A stretch of DNA of 64,000 nt from Parvularcula sp964556115 (GTDB taxonomy: Bacteria > Pseudomonadota > Alphaproteobacteria > Caulobacterales > Parvularculaceae). The notes beneath the pieces were generated by a model, which was not told the DNA's origin, did not search any database, and saw nothing but the letters and a program-made list of their open reading frames with translations. Shown piece by piece: positions 8,032-15,887 of this stretch (positions within the stretch are counted from its first letter, which is position 1; each line of letters opens with the position of its first letter). Where the stretch lies: NCBI GenBank assembly GCA_964556115.1, contig CAZKVC010000004.1:1-64000 (forward strand). The letters are read 5' to 3'. Position numbers and translations under genes: made by a program.

Positions 8032-8055
8032 CAAATGGCCGTAGCTTGCCATTTG
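8032..8055. repeat. Inverted repeat between clpP and clpX
   Basis: Perfect 8-bp arms CAAATGGC (8032-8039) and GCCATTTG (8048-8055) are separated by 8 nt. No T tract follows, so it is not a standard terminator. It could attenuate or process the clpP-clpX transcript, or bind a regulator. Confidence 0.45.
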
Positions 8056-8164
8056 GTGTGATTGCGCCCTGAGCTTGCATCAGGCAGGCTCGCAGGTTGG
8101 CGGCAGAAGTCGTGGTCACGACGCGTGACGGCAGTTCCGGAAGGGCTGCCAGAGGAGCACAAGA

Positions 8165-9478
8165 ATGAGCAAAGTAAGCAATAAGGGCGGCAGCGGACCC
8201 ACTGGAGCAGGTACGGGCGGTTCCGGCGACGGAAAGAACACCCTCTACTGCTCCTTCTGCGGGAAATCCCAGCATGAAGTCCGCAAGCTCATTGCGGGAC
8301 CGACCGTCTTCATCTGCGACGAATGCGTCGAACTGTGCATGGACATCATCCGCGAGGAATCGAAATCCTCGCTGGTGAAGACCGGCGACGGCGTGCCTTC
8401 GCCCCAGCATATCCACCAGGTTCTCGACGATTACGTGATCGGTCAGAGCTACGCCAAGCGCGTGCTCTCGGTTGCGGTGCACAACCACTTCAAGCGCCTC
8501 AATCACGCCCAGAAGAATTCCGACGTCGAGCTTGCCAAGTCGAACATCCTGCTCGTCGGTCCCACGGGCTCGGGCAAGACCCTTCTTGCCCAGACCCTGG
8601 CGCGTATTTTGGATGTGCCCTTCACCATGGCCGACGCCACGACCCTCACCGAAGCGGGTTATGTGGGCGAGGATGTGGAAAACATCGTCCTGAAGCTGCT
8701 TCAGTCCGCGGACTACAATGTCGAACGTGCCCAGCGGGGCATCGTCTATATCGACGAGATCGACAAGATCAGCCGCAAGTCCGACAATCCCTCGATCACC
8801 CGCGACGTATCGGGCGAGGGTGTGCAGCAGGCGCTCCTGAAGATCATGGAAGGCACTGTTGCCTCGGTGCCGCCCCAAGGTGGGCGCAAGCATCCGCAGC
8901 AGGAATTCCTGCAGGTCGATACGACGAACATCCTCTTCATCGTTGGCGGTGCGTTCGCCGGGCTCGACAAGGTCATCCAGAACCGCGGCGAGGGAGCTTC
9001 GATCGGCTTCGGTGCGCAGGTGAAGGAGGTCGAGGAAGACCGCCGCATCGGTGAAGTCCTGCGCGAGGTCGAGCCGGAAGACCTTCTGAAGTTCGGTCTC
9101 ATCCCTGAATTCATCGGCCGTCTGCCGGTGATCGCGACCCTCGAGGATCTCGACGAGGACGCACTGGTCCAGATCCTGACCTCGCCGAAGAACGCCCTGG
9201 TCAAACAGTACCAGCGCCTGTTCGAGATGGAGGAGGTCGATCTGACCTTCACCGAGGACGCCCTCACCGCCGTGGCCCGCCGGGCCATCAAGCGCAAGAC
9301 CGGCGCACGCGGCCTGCGTTCGATCATGGAGGGTATTCTCCTCGACACCATGTTCGATCTTCCGACCCTCGAAGGCGTCGAAGAGATCGTCGTCAACGAA
9401 GAGGTCATCGAAGGCCGGGGCAAACCCCTTCAGGTCTTTGCCGAGCAGGACAAGAAGACCCAGGACCAGAGCGCCTGA
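8165..9478 (+). CDS. clpX: ATP-dependent Clp protease ATP-binding subunit ClpX
   Basis: ClpX is the AAA+ unfoldase that feeds substrates to ClpP. The 437-residue protein has the N-terminal zinc-binding domain (Cys29, Cys32, Cys51, Cys54), Walker A G-P-T-G-S-G-K-T at 132-139, the substrate-gripping G-Y-V-G pore loop at 165-168 and Walker B with D-E at 193-201. The I-G-F-G tripeptide-type loop that docks to ClpP is also visible. The N-terminus carries about 20 extra glycine/serine-rich residues. AGGAG lies just upstream of the ATG. A strong terminator ends the gene, and lon is not adjacent here. Confidence 0.98.
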   Translation: MSKVSNKGGSGPTGAGTGGSGDGKNTLYCSFCGKSQHEVRKLIAGPTVFICDECVELCMDIIREESKSSLVKTGDGVPSPQHIHQVLDDYVIGQSYAKRVLSVAVHNHFKRLNHAQKNSDVELAKSNILLVGPTGSGKTLLAQTLARILDVPFTMADATTLTEAGYVGEDVENIVLKLLQSADYNVERAQRGIVYIDEIDKISRKSDNPSITRDVSGEGVQQALLKIMEGTVASVPPQGGRKHPQQEFLQVDTTNILFIVGGAFAGLDKVIQNRGEGASIGFGAQVKEVEEDRRIGEVLREVEPEDLLKFGLIPEFIGRLPVIATLEDLDEDALVQILTSPKNALVKQYQRLFEMEEVDLTFTEDALTAVARRAIKRKTGARGLRSIMEGILLDTMFDLPTLEGVEEIVVNEEVIEGRGKPLQVFAEQDKKTQDQSA

Positions 9479-9515
9479 CAGGTCCCGCAGCCTAAAAAAC
9501 TTGATTTATAGAAGG

Positions 9516-9548
9516 CCCCCGGTGACAGTTTCGTCGCCGGGGGTTTTT
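9516..9548 (+). terminator. Rho-independent terminator of clpX
   Basis: An 11-bp stem (9516-9526 with 9533-9543, one G-T wobble) with a 6-nt loop is followed by five T residues (9544-9548), 38 nt after the clpX stop codon. Confidence 0.92.
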
Positions 9549-9549
9549 C

Positions 9550-10638
9550 ATGGGCAAGCGCTCAGAATTCGGTTCGCATGGTTCATCCGCCTACCCTGCG
9601 GGTGGTGCCTTGGACTATCTAACGTTCATCGAATATCTGGACATCGACAATTTCAATACTCGTCGACATGACGATGCTTTCGAGGAGCACGTCAGGAAGG
9701 CCAAGCATCGGCTTCTAGGTGATCCGTCCGGGGGCGGACATCTCGACAAGATCGCCTCCTGCTTCGTCAGGTTCTGCAACCACATGCCGCTCAGGGCAGA
9801 GCTTTGGAGCTTGCTGCTGTTCGCCGGTTTGCTGACCTGCACCATCTTGCCTGCCAGGGCGGGTCCTGACGCCGCCTTGCGTATGATGCTGGAGTGCGCA
9901 CTGGTTTCGAGCGCGGTGATCTGCCTAGGGTTCTGGGTCCACAGTTTCTTCGCATGGGGAGAGGCTTTCGGCGCCTCGGAACTGCGCGAGCGATTGAAAG
10001 ATATCCGGCGCTCGAACCGAGACGCCATAGGCGGCAAGCTGACGTCGATGCTGCGCGAGGCGTGGGTCGGGGCGCAACGTCTGCCGGCGGAAGAAGGTCC
10101 TGAAGATCTTCTGCGTCTCTCTTCCCTGTGCAGGATGCACAGTGAGCTCGCTCACCAGATCCCCTTTCAATACCAGAGATTCAAGATCTCAAAGGTGGAT
10201 CATCCGCTTGCTGAAGCGAGGTGGGCGATCAAGATCAGGATGTTTATCGCCGCCAGCCTTATCCTGGCTGCCTTGTTGGGTTGGCCGGGTACGGATCAGT
10301 GGCAGCCAGGCCACCTCATCTCGCTTCTGGGCGCAACTGCCGCGGTTTCGCTGGTGACACGGTTGTCCGTACTCGTTCTTTACGCTCGAAAAATTCGCAA
10401 ACTGACCGATCGTTTGAGCTTTCTCTTCGATCCGGTTCTGAGTGACGCCGGCCTGAGCGAGCTCAAGGCTTCCCCGGCTGACCGCGAAGATCTCTCGTGG
10501 GACGCGGCCTTGGCGACGAAGGCCATGAGCGATTACGCCGCCTGGTTGAAAAAGGCTCTGGCTGAAATCGAAAACAGGAAGCTGCACGTCATACCGCAGC
10601 TCAAGAAGACCGAGCGTCCTTATCGTCGGCCAGTCTGA
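9550..10638 (+). CDS. Orphan membrane protein of unknown function
   Basis: I do not recognise this family. The 362-residue frame has a soluble N-terminus (1-80), a first pair of hydrophobic segments (about 84-103 and 112-135), a soluble middle of about 95 residues, a second pair (about 229-248 and 255-280), and a basic C-terminal tail. The only convenient ATG, at 9550, sits 2 nt after the T tract of the clpX terminator and has no Shine-Dalgarno. Translation may instead begin downstream, for example at the ATG at 9784, or the gene may be expressed from a promoter inside its own 5' end. Its 3' end overlaps bpt by 38 nt in antisense. The codon use looks less biased than that of its neighbours, which hints at acquisition. 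Confidence 0.6.
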   Translation: MGKRSEFGSHGSSAYPAGGALDYLTFIEYLDIDNFNTRRHDDAFEEHVRKAKHRLLGDPSGGGHLDKIASCFVRFCNHMPLRAELWSLLLFAGLLTCTILPARAGPDAALRMMLECALVSSAVICLGFWVHSFFAWGEAFGASELRERLKDIRRSNRDAIGGKLTSMLREAWVGAQRLPAEEGPEDLLRLSSLCRMHSELAHQIPFQYQRFKISKVDHPLAEARWAIKIRMFIAASLILAALLGWPGTDQWQPGHLISLLGATAAVSLVTRLSVLVLYARKIRKLTDRLSFLFDPVLSDAGLSELKASPADREDLSWDAALATKAMSDYAAWLKKALAEIENRKLHVIPQLKKTERPYRRPV

Positions 10639-11341
10639 CCCATCCTTCCCGGGCAAGGACTTCAAGCGGCTGGAAGCGGCGCTTGTAGTTCATCTTCGGT
10701 GAGCCTTCGACCCAGTAGCCGAGATAGACGTAGTCGAGGCCAAGCTCCCGGGCGAGCCGGACGTGATCGGCGATCATGAAGCTACCCAGGGACCGGCGCG
10801 GCACTTCGGGTTCGAAGAAGCTGTAGACCATGGAAAGGCCATCATCGGTCCTGTCGGTCAGGGCACAGGCGATGAGGGTGCCTTCCGCATCCCGATATTC
10901 GATCAGGACGGTATCGACCGGCGTCTGCTCGACCATCTGCTGGTAGTCGAGCACGGTCATGTCCGTCATGCCCCCGCCTTCGTGGCGGTGATCGAGATAG
11001 CCGCGCAGCAGCGAGAACTGTTCTGACGTCACCTTCGGCGCGCGGAGCTTCCGCGTCAGATCCTTGTTCCGATTGAGAACCCGGCGCCAGCGGGCCTCGT
11101 CGAAGCTCGCTACCGGAATGCGCACAGGGCGGCAGGCGCTGCAACCTTCACATGCGGGAAGATAAGCGATGTTCTGGCTGCGCCGGAAACCGCGGCGGGA
11201 CAGGACGGCGTTGATCTCCGCTGCCTCCTCGCCGCCGAGGAAGGTGAAGATTTTCTTCTCCCGCTTCCCCTCGAGATAGGGGCAGGGGGAGGAGGCCGTG
11301 ACATAGAATTCCGACCGGGCGCCCAGGAAGAAGGTATTCAT
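10601..11341 (-). CDS. bpt: Aspartate/glutamate leucyltransferase (N-end rule)
   Basis: Bpt transfers leucine from Leu-tRNA to proteins with N-terminal Asp or Glu, making them N-degrons for ClpS/ClpAP. The 246-residue protein has the conserved N-terminal cysteines (Cys20 in C-P-Y-L, and Cys64, Cys67 and Cys70 in C-E-G-C-S-A-C-R-P). The C-terminal GNAT-like domain contains G-Y-W-V-x-G-S-x-K-M-N-Y-K. GGAGAGAG lies upstream of the ATG. The association with Clp proteolysis makes its place near clpPX functionally sensible. It converges on the orphan membrane-protein gene with a 38-nt overlap. Confidence 0.93.
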   Translation of the reverse strand: MNTFFLGARSEFYVTASSPCPYLEGKREKKIFTFLGGEEAAEINAVLSRRGFRRSQNIAYLPACEGCSACRPVRIPVASFDEARWRRVLNRNKDLTRKLRAPKVTSEQFSLLRGYLDHRHEGGGMTDMTVLDYQQMVEQTPVDTVLIEYRDAEGTLIACALTDRTDDGLSMVYSFFEPEVPRRSLGSFMIADHVRLARELGLDYVYLGYWVEGSPKMNYKRRFQPLEVLAREGWVRLADDKDARSS

Positions 11342-11502
11342 GAAACCGTCTGCTCTCTCCTGTCAGCCGGATGGTTGCTCCTACAGCCTCGAGGCTAGGA
11401 AAGAGCTACCGCCAGAGCGAACAGGATGAATCGCTTGGCAAGGTTTGGCAACACCGCCGCTCGCCATGCGTCGTCACGGACGACGAAGCATACCCGAATG
11501 CG

Positions 11503-13350
11503 CTAGAGAAGCCCTGTCGCCCGAAAATAGGCAGGGGCGGCAAGGCTGTAGGTGATCGCCAGGAGAATGATCATCGGCACGCCGACGCGGATGAAATCGG
11601 AAAAGCGGTAATGGCCCGGCCCCATGACCAGAAGATTGGTCTGGTAGGCCACTGGCGTGGCGAAGGAGCAATTCGCTGCGTAGATGATGGTGAGGACCAG
11701 AACGAGGGGGTTCATTCCCGCTGCAGCGGCCGCGTTGACGCCGATCGGCACCATCAGGACCGCGGTTGCATTGTTGGAAAGAAGGTTCGTCATCACCGCG
11801 GTAAAGACGAAGATCGCCGCGATCAGGGTCGCCGGGCCGCCATTCTCCGCAAGGGGCGTGATGAGCGAAGCGAGGAATGCCGCGCCGCCTGTGTTCTCGA
11901 GCGCGGTACCCAGGGCCAGCGCCGTGCCGACCAGAAGATAGACCCGCCGGTCCACCGCCCGGCTGGCCTGGCGCACGTTGAGACAGCCGGTCGCCACCAT
12001 GGCGGTTGCCCCGGCGATGGCGGCGACGGCGATCGGCAGGATGCCGGTGGACGCTGCCAGCACGACGCCGACAAAGATGACGGCCGCATAGCGGGCATGG
12101 GCGATGTCGGAGAGCTCCTGCATCGAGCGCTCGAGCATGATGATGTCGCGGTCCCCGCGCAGGCGGCGGACATCCGAGCGGTCGCCGAGGATGAGGAGTA
12201 TGTCCCCCGCCTCGAGGCGGATCGAGGCGATCTCCGTCCTGATCATGCGGCTGCGCCGCTGGATACCCACGATCACGCAGTTGGTCTGAAAGCGGAACCG
12301 GATCTGGTTGACCGAACGCCCGATGATGCGTGAGCCCGGCGCGACCACGGCCTCCACCATGGTCAGCTCTCCGGACGCCTCGTCCATGGTTTCGGTCTCG
12401 CTCATGAAGCTGTCGAGGATCTCCGGCCGTTTGCGCAGAAGGTCGGTCAGAGCGTCCCGCGTCGCCGCGACGATGAGCTTGTCGTGGAGCCTCAGCTTGA
12501 CGTCATCGAAGGGCGGAAGAATGACCTCGTCGCGGCGCTGGATCATCCGCACGGTGATATCGGGCAGGTCGTCGAAACGCCCGGCCTTGGCCGCTTGCCC
12601 GATCAGGGGATTGCCTCTGTCGACCACGACCTGGGCGACGAACTGCCGCCCGTCCCGCTCCACGAGGTCGTTCGGACCCTCGCGGTTGGGCAGAATGAAG
12701 CGGACCGCGACTGCCATGTAGAGCGAACCGACGACCAGCAGGAGAAGCCCGAGCGGCATCAGCGCGAAGAAGTCGATCGGGGCACCGCCGCTCAGCTCAT
12801 AGGCCTCGACGGCGAGGAGATTGGTCGACGATCCGATCGTGGTGCACATGCCGCCGAGGATCGACAGGAAGGAAAGCGGCATCATCAGGCGAGAGGAGGG
12901 CAGGCCCCCCTGCGCGGCGATGGCGGCGATGATGGGCACGAACATTACCACCACAGGCGTGTTGTTCAGGAACGCCGAGACCACCATGATGAAGCTGAAG
13001 ATCAGGATGATGGCGAAGCCTTGGAACCGGCCATAAGCCGCCACCAGCATTCGGGTCGGGTATTCCAGTGCCCCGGACTGGTACATCCCCTGACCCACGA
13101 TCAGAAGGCCGAGAATTGCGAAGAGGGCCGGCGCCGCAAACCCCTGAAGAAGAAGGGCCGGATCGAGAAGCGTTGCTTCGGTTTCCACATCGGTGAGGGG
13201 GAACAGCGCGAAGGGAAGGATCAGCGCTACGAGGACGCCGCCCGAAACCAGCTCCAGCGAATAGCGGTCGAGCGCATAGAGGATGACTGCCGCCGCGATG
13301 ACGATCAGCACATACCACATGGGCCATTGCTGGATGACGCTTTCGAACAT
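11503..13350 (-). CDS. SLC13-family permease with two TrkA-C domains
   Basis: This inner-membrane transporter is of the divalent anion:Na+ symporter (CitMHS/SLC13) type. N-terminal membrane helices include the segment A-F-L-N-N-T-P-V-V-V, and C-terminal helices include L-S-N-N-A-T-A-V-L-M. They flank a cytosolic insert (about residues 210-410) of two TrkA-C/RCK_C domains, which in related proteins sense nucleotides or ions. The paired hairpin loops S-S-T-N-L-L-A-V and A-Y-Q-T-N-L-L-V are typical of the two substrate-binding inverted repeats. The ATG at 13350 was chosen because the hydrophobic region begins soon after it, and a GTG at 13401 would add 17 residues. The substrate is unknown and could be sulfate, dicarboxylate or another anion. 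Confidence 0.87.
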   Translation of the reverse strand: MFESVIQQWPMWYVLIVIAAAVILYALDRYSLELVSGGVLVALILPFALFPLTDVETEATLLDPALLLQGFAAPALFAILGLLIVGQGMYQSGALEYPTRMLVAAYGRFQGFAIILIFSFIMVVSAFLNNTPVVVMFVPIIAAIAAQGGLPSSRLMMPLSFLSILGGMCTTIGSSTNLLAVEAYELSGGAPIDFFALMPLGLLLLVVGSLYMAVAVRFILPNREGPNDLVERDGRQFVAQVVVDRGNPLIGQAAKAGRFDDLPDITVRMIQRRDEVILPPFDDVKLRLHDKLIVAATRDALTDLLRKRPEILDSFMSETETMDEASGELTMVEAVVAPGSRIIGRSVNQIRFRFQTNCVIVGIQRRSRMIRTEIASIRLEAGDILLILGDRSDVRRLRGDRDIIMLERSMQELSDIAHARYAAVIFVGVVLAASTGILPIAVAAIAGATAMVATGCLNVRQASRAVDRRVYLLVGTALALGTALENTGGAAFLASLITPLAENGGPATLIAAIFVFTAVMTNLLSNNATAVLMVPIGVNAAAAAGMNPLVLVLTIIYAANCSFATPVAYQTNLLVMGPGHYRFSDFIRVGVPMIILLAITYSLAAPAYFRATGLL

Positions 13351-13651
13351 GGTGAAACTGTCGGAGAAACCCGCCTCAGAACGAACGCTCAGGCTTGCCA
13401 CGATCCCGCGCCGGGAGGCAAATCATTCGCGTATCGGTTGCGACAAGCAAACAGCGTGCCGCGAAGCCGTGTTGCCCGCGTTTTTCGCGATCGGCGCTTC
13501 TTCTTCAGCTTCTGAGCAGGACACCGTATCCTACCGATGAGGGGCAAGGGGCCGTGGCAATGTTGGCTTTCTTCCACAGCCGAGGCCTTTTCCAGGGGGC
13601 GTGGCTCCGCGCCAATGGACGAAGGCGCCAGGCGGAGCTAGATGGCTGCTG
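13351..13651. other. Divergent intergenic region without a recognised gene
   Basis: About 300 nt separate the divergent SLC13 transporter and flavin reductase genes. I find no RNA gene, riboswitch core, terminator or supported small gene here. Promoters for both flanking genes must lie in it, but I cannot place them with confidence. Confidence 0.4.
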
Positions 13652-14137
13652 GTGTCTGATCCTTATCGTCCTCTGAAAAACGCTTTTGCCCGCTTCGCCA
13701 CCGGCGTCACTGTTGTGTCGTGCCTGCCTGAAAGGGGTGGGCCGATCGGCATCACGGTGAACAGCTTCACATCGGTGTCGCTGGAGCCGCCGCTCGTGTC
13801 GTGGTGCATCGACGAGCATTCGAGCGTCGCCGAACAGTTCCTGGCCGCCGACCATTACGGCGTGAGCATCCTCAGCGCGGGGCAGGAGGCGCTTTCCAAC
13901 CGCTTCGCCACCCCCGGTCAACACGCGATCCTCGACGGTGAGGGCGAGCGCTTCATGACCGGGGCGGAGCTTCTCAAGGGACGCCTCGCGGGCTTCGACT
14001 GCCGGCTTGCGGAGAGGGTCCGGGCCGGCGACCACACCATCCTGATCGGTGAGGTCGTTCATTTCGATAGCGTGCCCGGCGCGCCGCTGATCTATGCAGG
14101 ACGCAGCTACATGACGGGCCCTTCTGTCGAGGACTAA
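13652..14137 (+). CDS. Flavin reductase-like FMN-binding protein
   Basis: This protein of about 161 residues belongs to the flavin reductase (HpaC/split-barrel) family, which reduces FMN or FAD with NAD(P)H or uses bound FMN directly. The family start F-A-R-F-A-T-G-V-T-V-V is close to the N-terminus, followed by G-I-T-V-N-S-F-T-S-V-S-L-x-P-P and the closing H-T-I-L-I-G-E-V. I chose the GTG at 13652, which gives the usual short N-terminus; the open frame extends upstream to 13601. No oxygenase component is adjacent, so its partner is unknown. It overlaps the hemB stop codon by 4 nt in a convergent arrangement. Confidence 0.82.
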   Translation: MSDPYRPLKNAFARFATGVTVVSCLPERGGPIGITVNSFTSVSLEPPLVSWCIDEHSSVAEQFLAADHYGVSILSAGQEALSNRFATPGQHAILDGEGERFMTGAELLKGRLAGFDCRLAERVRAGDHTILIGEVVHFDSVPGAPLIYAGRSYMTGPSVED

Positions 14138-15135
14138 GCCGAAGCGAGGGCCTCGGCCGCGTCGATGGCGGCGTAGGTAATGACGGCATCGGCGCCTGCG
14201 CGCCTGAAACACATCAGGTTTTCAAGAAGCGCGGGCGTGAAATCGAACGCGCCCTGATCGGCTGCGGCCCGCAGCATGGCGTATTCACCGGAGACCTGGA
14301 ACGCGACCGTCGGCAAGCCGAAGGCGTCCTTCACCCGCCGGATCATGTCGAGATAGGGAAGCCCCGGCTTCACCATCAGAAGGTCCGCGCCTTCAGCCAC
14401 ATCGAGAGCCGCTTCGCGCAAGCCCTCCTCCGCGTTGCCCGGATCCATCTGGTAGGTCTTCTTGTCCCCGCGCAGCGCACCGCCGCTGCCCACCGCATCG
14501 CGATAGGGACCATAGAAACGCGAGGCGTATTTGACGGCGTAAGAGAGGATCAGGACCTCTTCCCTGCCTTGCGCGTCGAGTGCCTGGCGGAGCGCGCCGA
14601 CCCGGCCGTCCATCATGTCCGAAGGCGCAACGATGTCGTAGCCAACCTTGGCAAGGGTCAGGGCCTGGCGGCAGAGCGCTTCAACCGTCTCATCGTTGAG
14701 GATGCGCCCCGCATCGTCCATCAGCCCGTCATGACCGTGATCGGTATAGGGGTCGAGCGCGACATCACCGATCAGGAGCATATCCGGAACGGCCTCCTTG
14801 ATAGCCCGGCCCGCCCGGCCCATCAGGTTGTCCGCCGCGAAAGCGCCGCTCCCTTCAGCGTCGCGGTCTGCGGCCGCGGTGTAGGGGAAAAGGGCCAGCG
14901 CCGGCACCCCCAATCCCTTGGCACGCCGCGCCAGTTCCACTGCCTCGGCGACGGTCGAACGGGTGACGCCCCGCATCGCCCTGATCTCAGCCGGATCGTC
15001 CTCCTCGCGCAGGATGACCGCCTGGATGAAATCGGATGCGGCAAGGCGGTTTTCGCGTACCATGGCGCGCAGGCCTTCGGTCTGGCGCGTGCGGCGAAGT
15101 CGTGTGGAGGGAAAGCGGCTCAGAAACTCAGTCAT
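14134..15135 (-). CDS. hemB: Delta-aminolevulinic acid dehydratase (porphobilinogen synthase)
   Basis: HemB condenses two ALA molecules to porphobilinogen in heme synthesis. The 333-residue protein has both active-site lysines: Lys202 in Y-A-V-K-Y-A-S, and Lys256 in M-V-K-P-G, the Schiff-base residue. The metal loop reads D-V-A-L-D-P-Y-T-D-H-G-H-D-G and lacks the three zinc-binding cysteines of the E. coli enzyme, so this is a Mg-dependent, cysteine-free type like those of Pseudomonas and Bradyrhizobium. It diverges from the LdtR-like regulator gene, and hemA lies just beyond it. The three probably form a regulated heme region. Confidence 0.96.
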   Translation of the reverse strand: MTEFLSRFPSTRLRRTRQTEGLRAMVRENRLAASDFIQAVILREEDDPAEIRAMRGVTRSTVAEAVELARRAKGLGVPALALFPYTAAADRDAEGSGAFAADNLMGRAGRAIKEAVPDMLLIGDVALDPYTDHGHDGLMDDAGRILNDETVEALCRQALTLAKVGYDIVAPSDMMDGRVGALRQALDAQGREEVLILSYAVKYASRFYGPYRDAVGSGGALRGDKKTYQMDPGNAEEGLREAALDVAEGADLLMVKPGLPYLDMIRRVKDAFGLPTVAFQVSGEYAMLRAAADQGAFDFTPALLENLMCFRRAGADAVITYAAIDAAEALASA

Positions 15136-15142
15136 GGGTACC

Positions 15143-15150
15143 CCAATTGG
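15143..15150. promoter_or_regulatory. Palindrome CCAATTGG in hemB/regulator intergenic region
   Basis: This perfect 8-bp palindrome lies 8 nt upstream of the hemB start and about 84 nt upstream of the MarR-family gene. MarR proteins bind palindromes close to divergent promoters, so it may be an autoregulatory operator. This is inference only. Confidence 0.25.
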
Positions 15151-15233
15151 TGGTGATGATTGGCCGCTTCATGCGGACATTGCGCAACATTTTCCTTTTC
15201 TTCACTCTACTCTGCGAAAGGAGGTCCTTGAAC

Positions 15234-15776
15234 ATGCCGGACAACGACGACGATCGGGAACCACCCATGCAGACCAATCTGATGACCCAGCCCCTCGGCG
15301 CCGGATCGGAAGATCAGGACATCCAGCCGCTCTATTTGCGTCTTCTGACGCTGATCGAGCGTCTGCACCGCCAGCTCCTCGATGTCATCAAGGACGAACT
15401 CGAGCGTGTCGACCAGACGGACATCAATGCCGTTCAGGCGCTGCTGCTCTACAATATCGGCGACAGCGAGCTGACCGCCGGTGAGCTGCGGACGCGCGGG
15501 CACTACCTGGGTTCGAACGTCTCCTACAACCTCAAGAAGCTCGTCGAAGCAGGCTACATCTCCCATTCCCGCTCGGAACGGGACCGGCGCTCCGTGCGTG
15601 TGTCCCTGACGCCGGCAGGCTTCGAAGTCCGCGACAAGATCGACAGCCTCTTCAGCCGTCATCTCGACAGTCTCGAGAAAGTCGGCGACGTCAACGCGCA
15701 GCTCGTCGGTGCGACAAACCTGACGCTCGAACGCATCGAGCGTTTCTGGGCTGATCAGATCCGTTTCCAGCTCTAG
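15234..15776 (+). CDS. MarR-family winged-helix regulator, LdtR-like
   Basis: This is a 180-residue MarR-type repressor or activator. It resembles LdtR, which I recall from Liberibacter and rhizobia as a regulator of an L,D-transpeptidase gene and osmotic tolerance. Supporting segments are D-I-N-A-V-Q-A-L-L-L-Y-N-I-G-D, E-L-T-A-G-E-L, Y-L-G-S-N-V-S-Y-N-L-K-K-L-V (recognition helix) and S-E-R-D-R-R-S-V-R-V-S-L-T (wing). The ATG at 15234 follows an AGGAGG sequence with good spacing; the upstream open frame is not needed. It lies between hemB (divergent) and hemA (downstream). An 8-bp palindrome CCAATTGG (15143-15150) in the hemB-regulator gap is a possible operator. Confidence 0.85.
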   Translation: MPDNDDDREPPMQTNLMTQPLGAGSEDQDIQPLYLRLLTLIERLHRQLLDVIKDELERVDQTDINAVQALLLYNIGDSELTAGELRTRGHYLGSNVSYNLKKLVEAGYISHSRSERDRRSVRVSLTPAGFEVRDKIDSLFSRHLDSLEKVGDVNAQLVGATNLTLERIERFWADQIRFQL

Positions 15777-15887
15777 GACTGGCGCCGCTCCGGCGCGGCG
15801 CATCGTCCCGCGACCGCTGCTCGCGCTGCAGGAATAAGCGGTCATCCTTATCTCGCTTTTGCGATCACATATGCTAGCGGGAGCGGT

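Noticed and set aside
11371..13515. Plus-strand open frames of 320 and 343 residues opposite the SLC13 transporter
   Set aside because: They are extremely rich in Asp, Arg, His and Gly, the pattern of an antisense reading of membrane-helix codons; no family resemblance.
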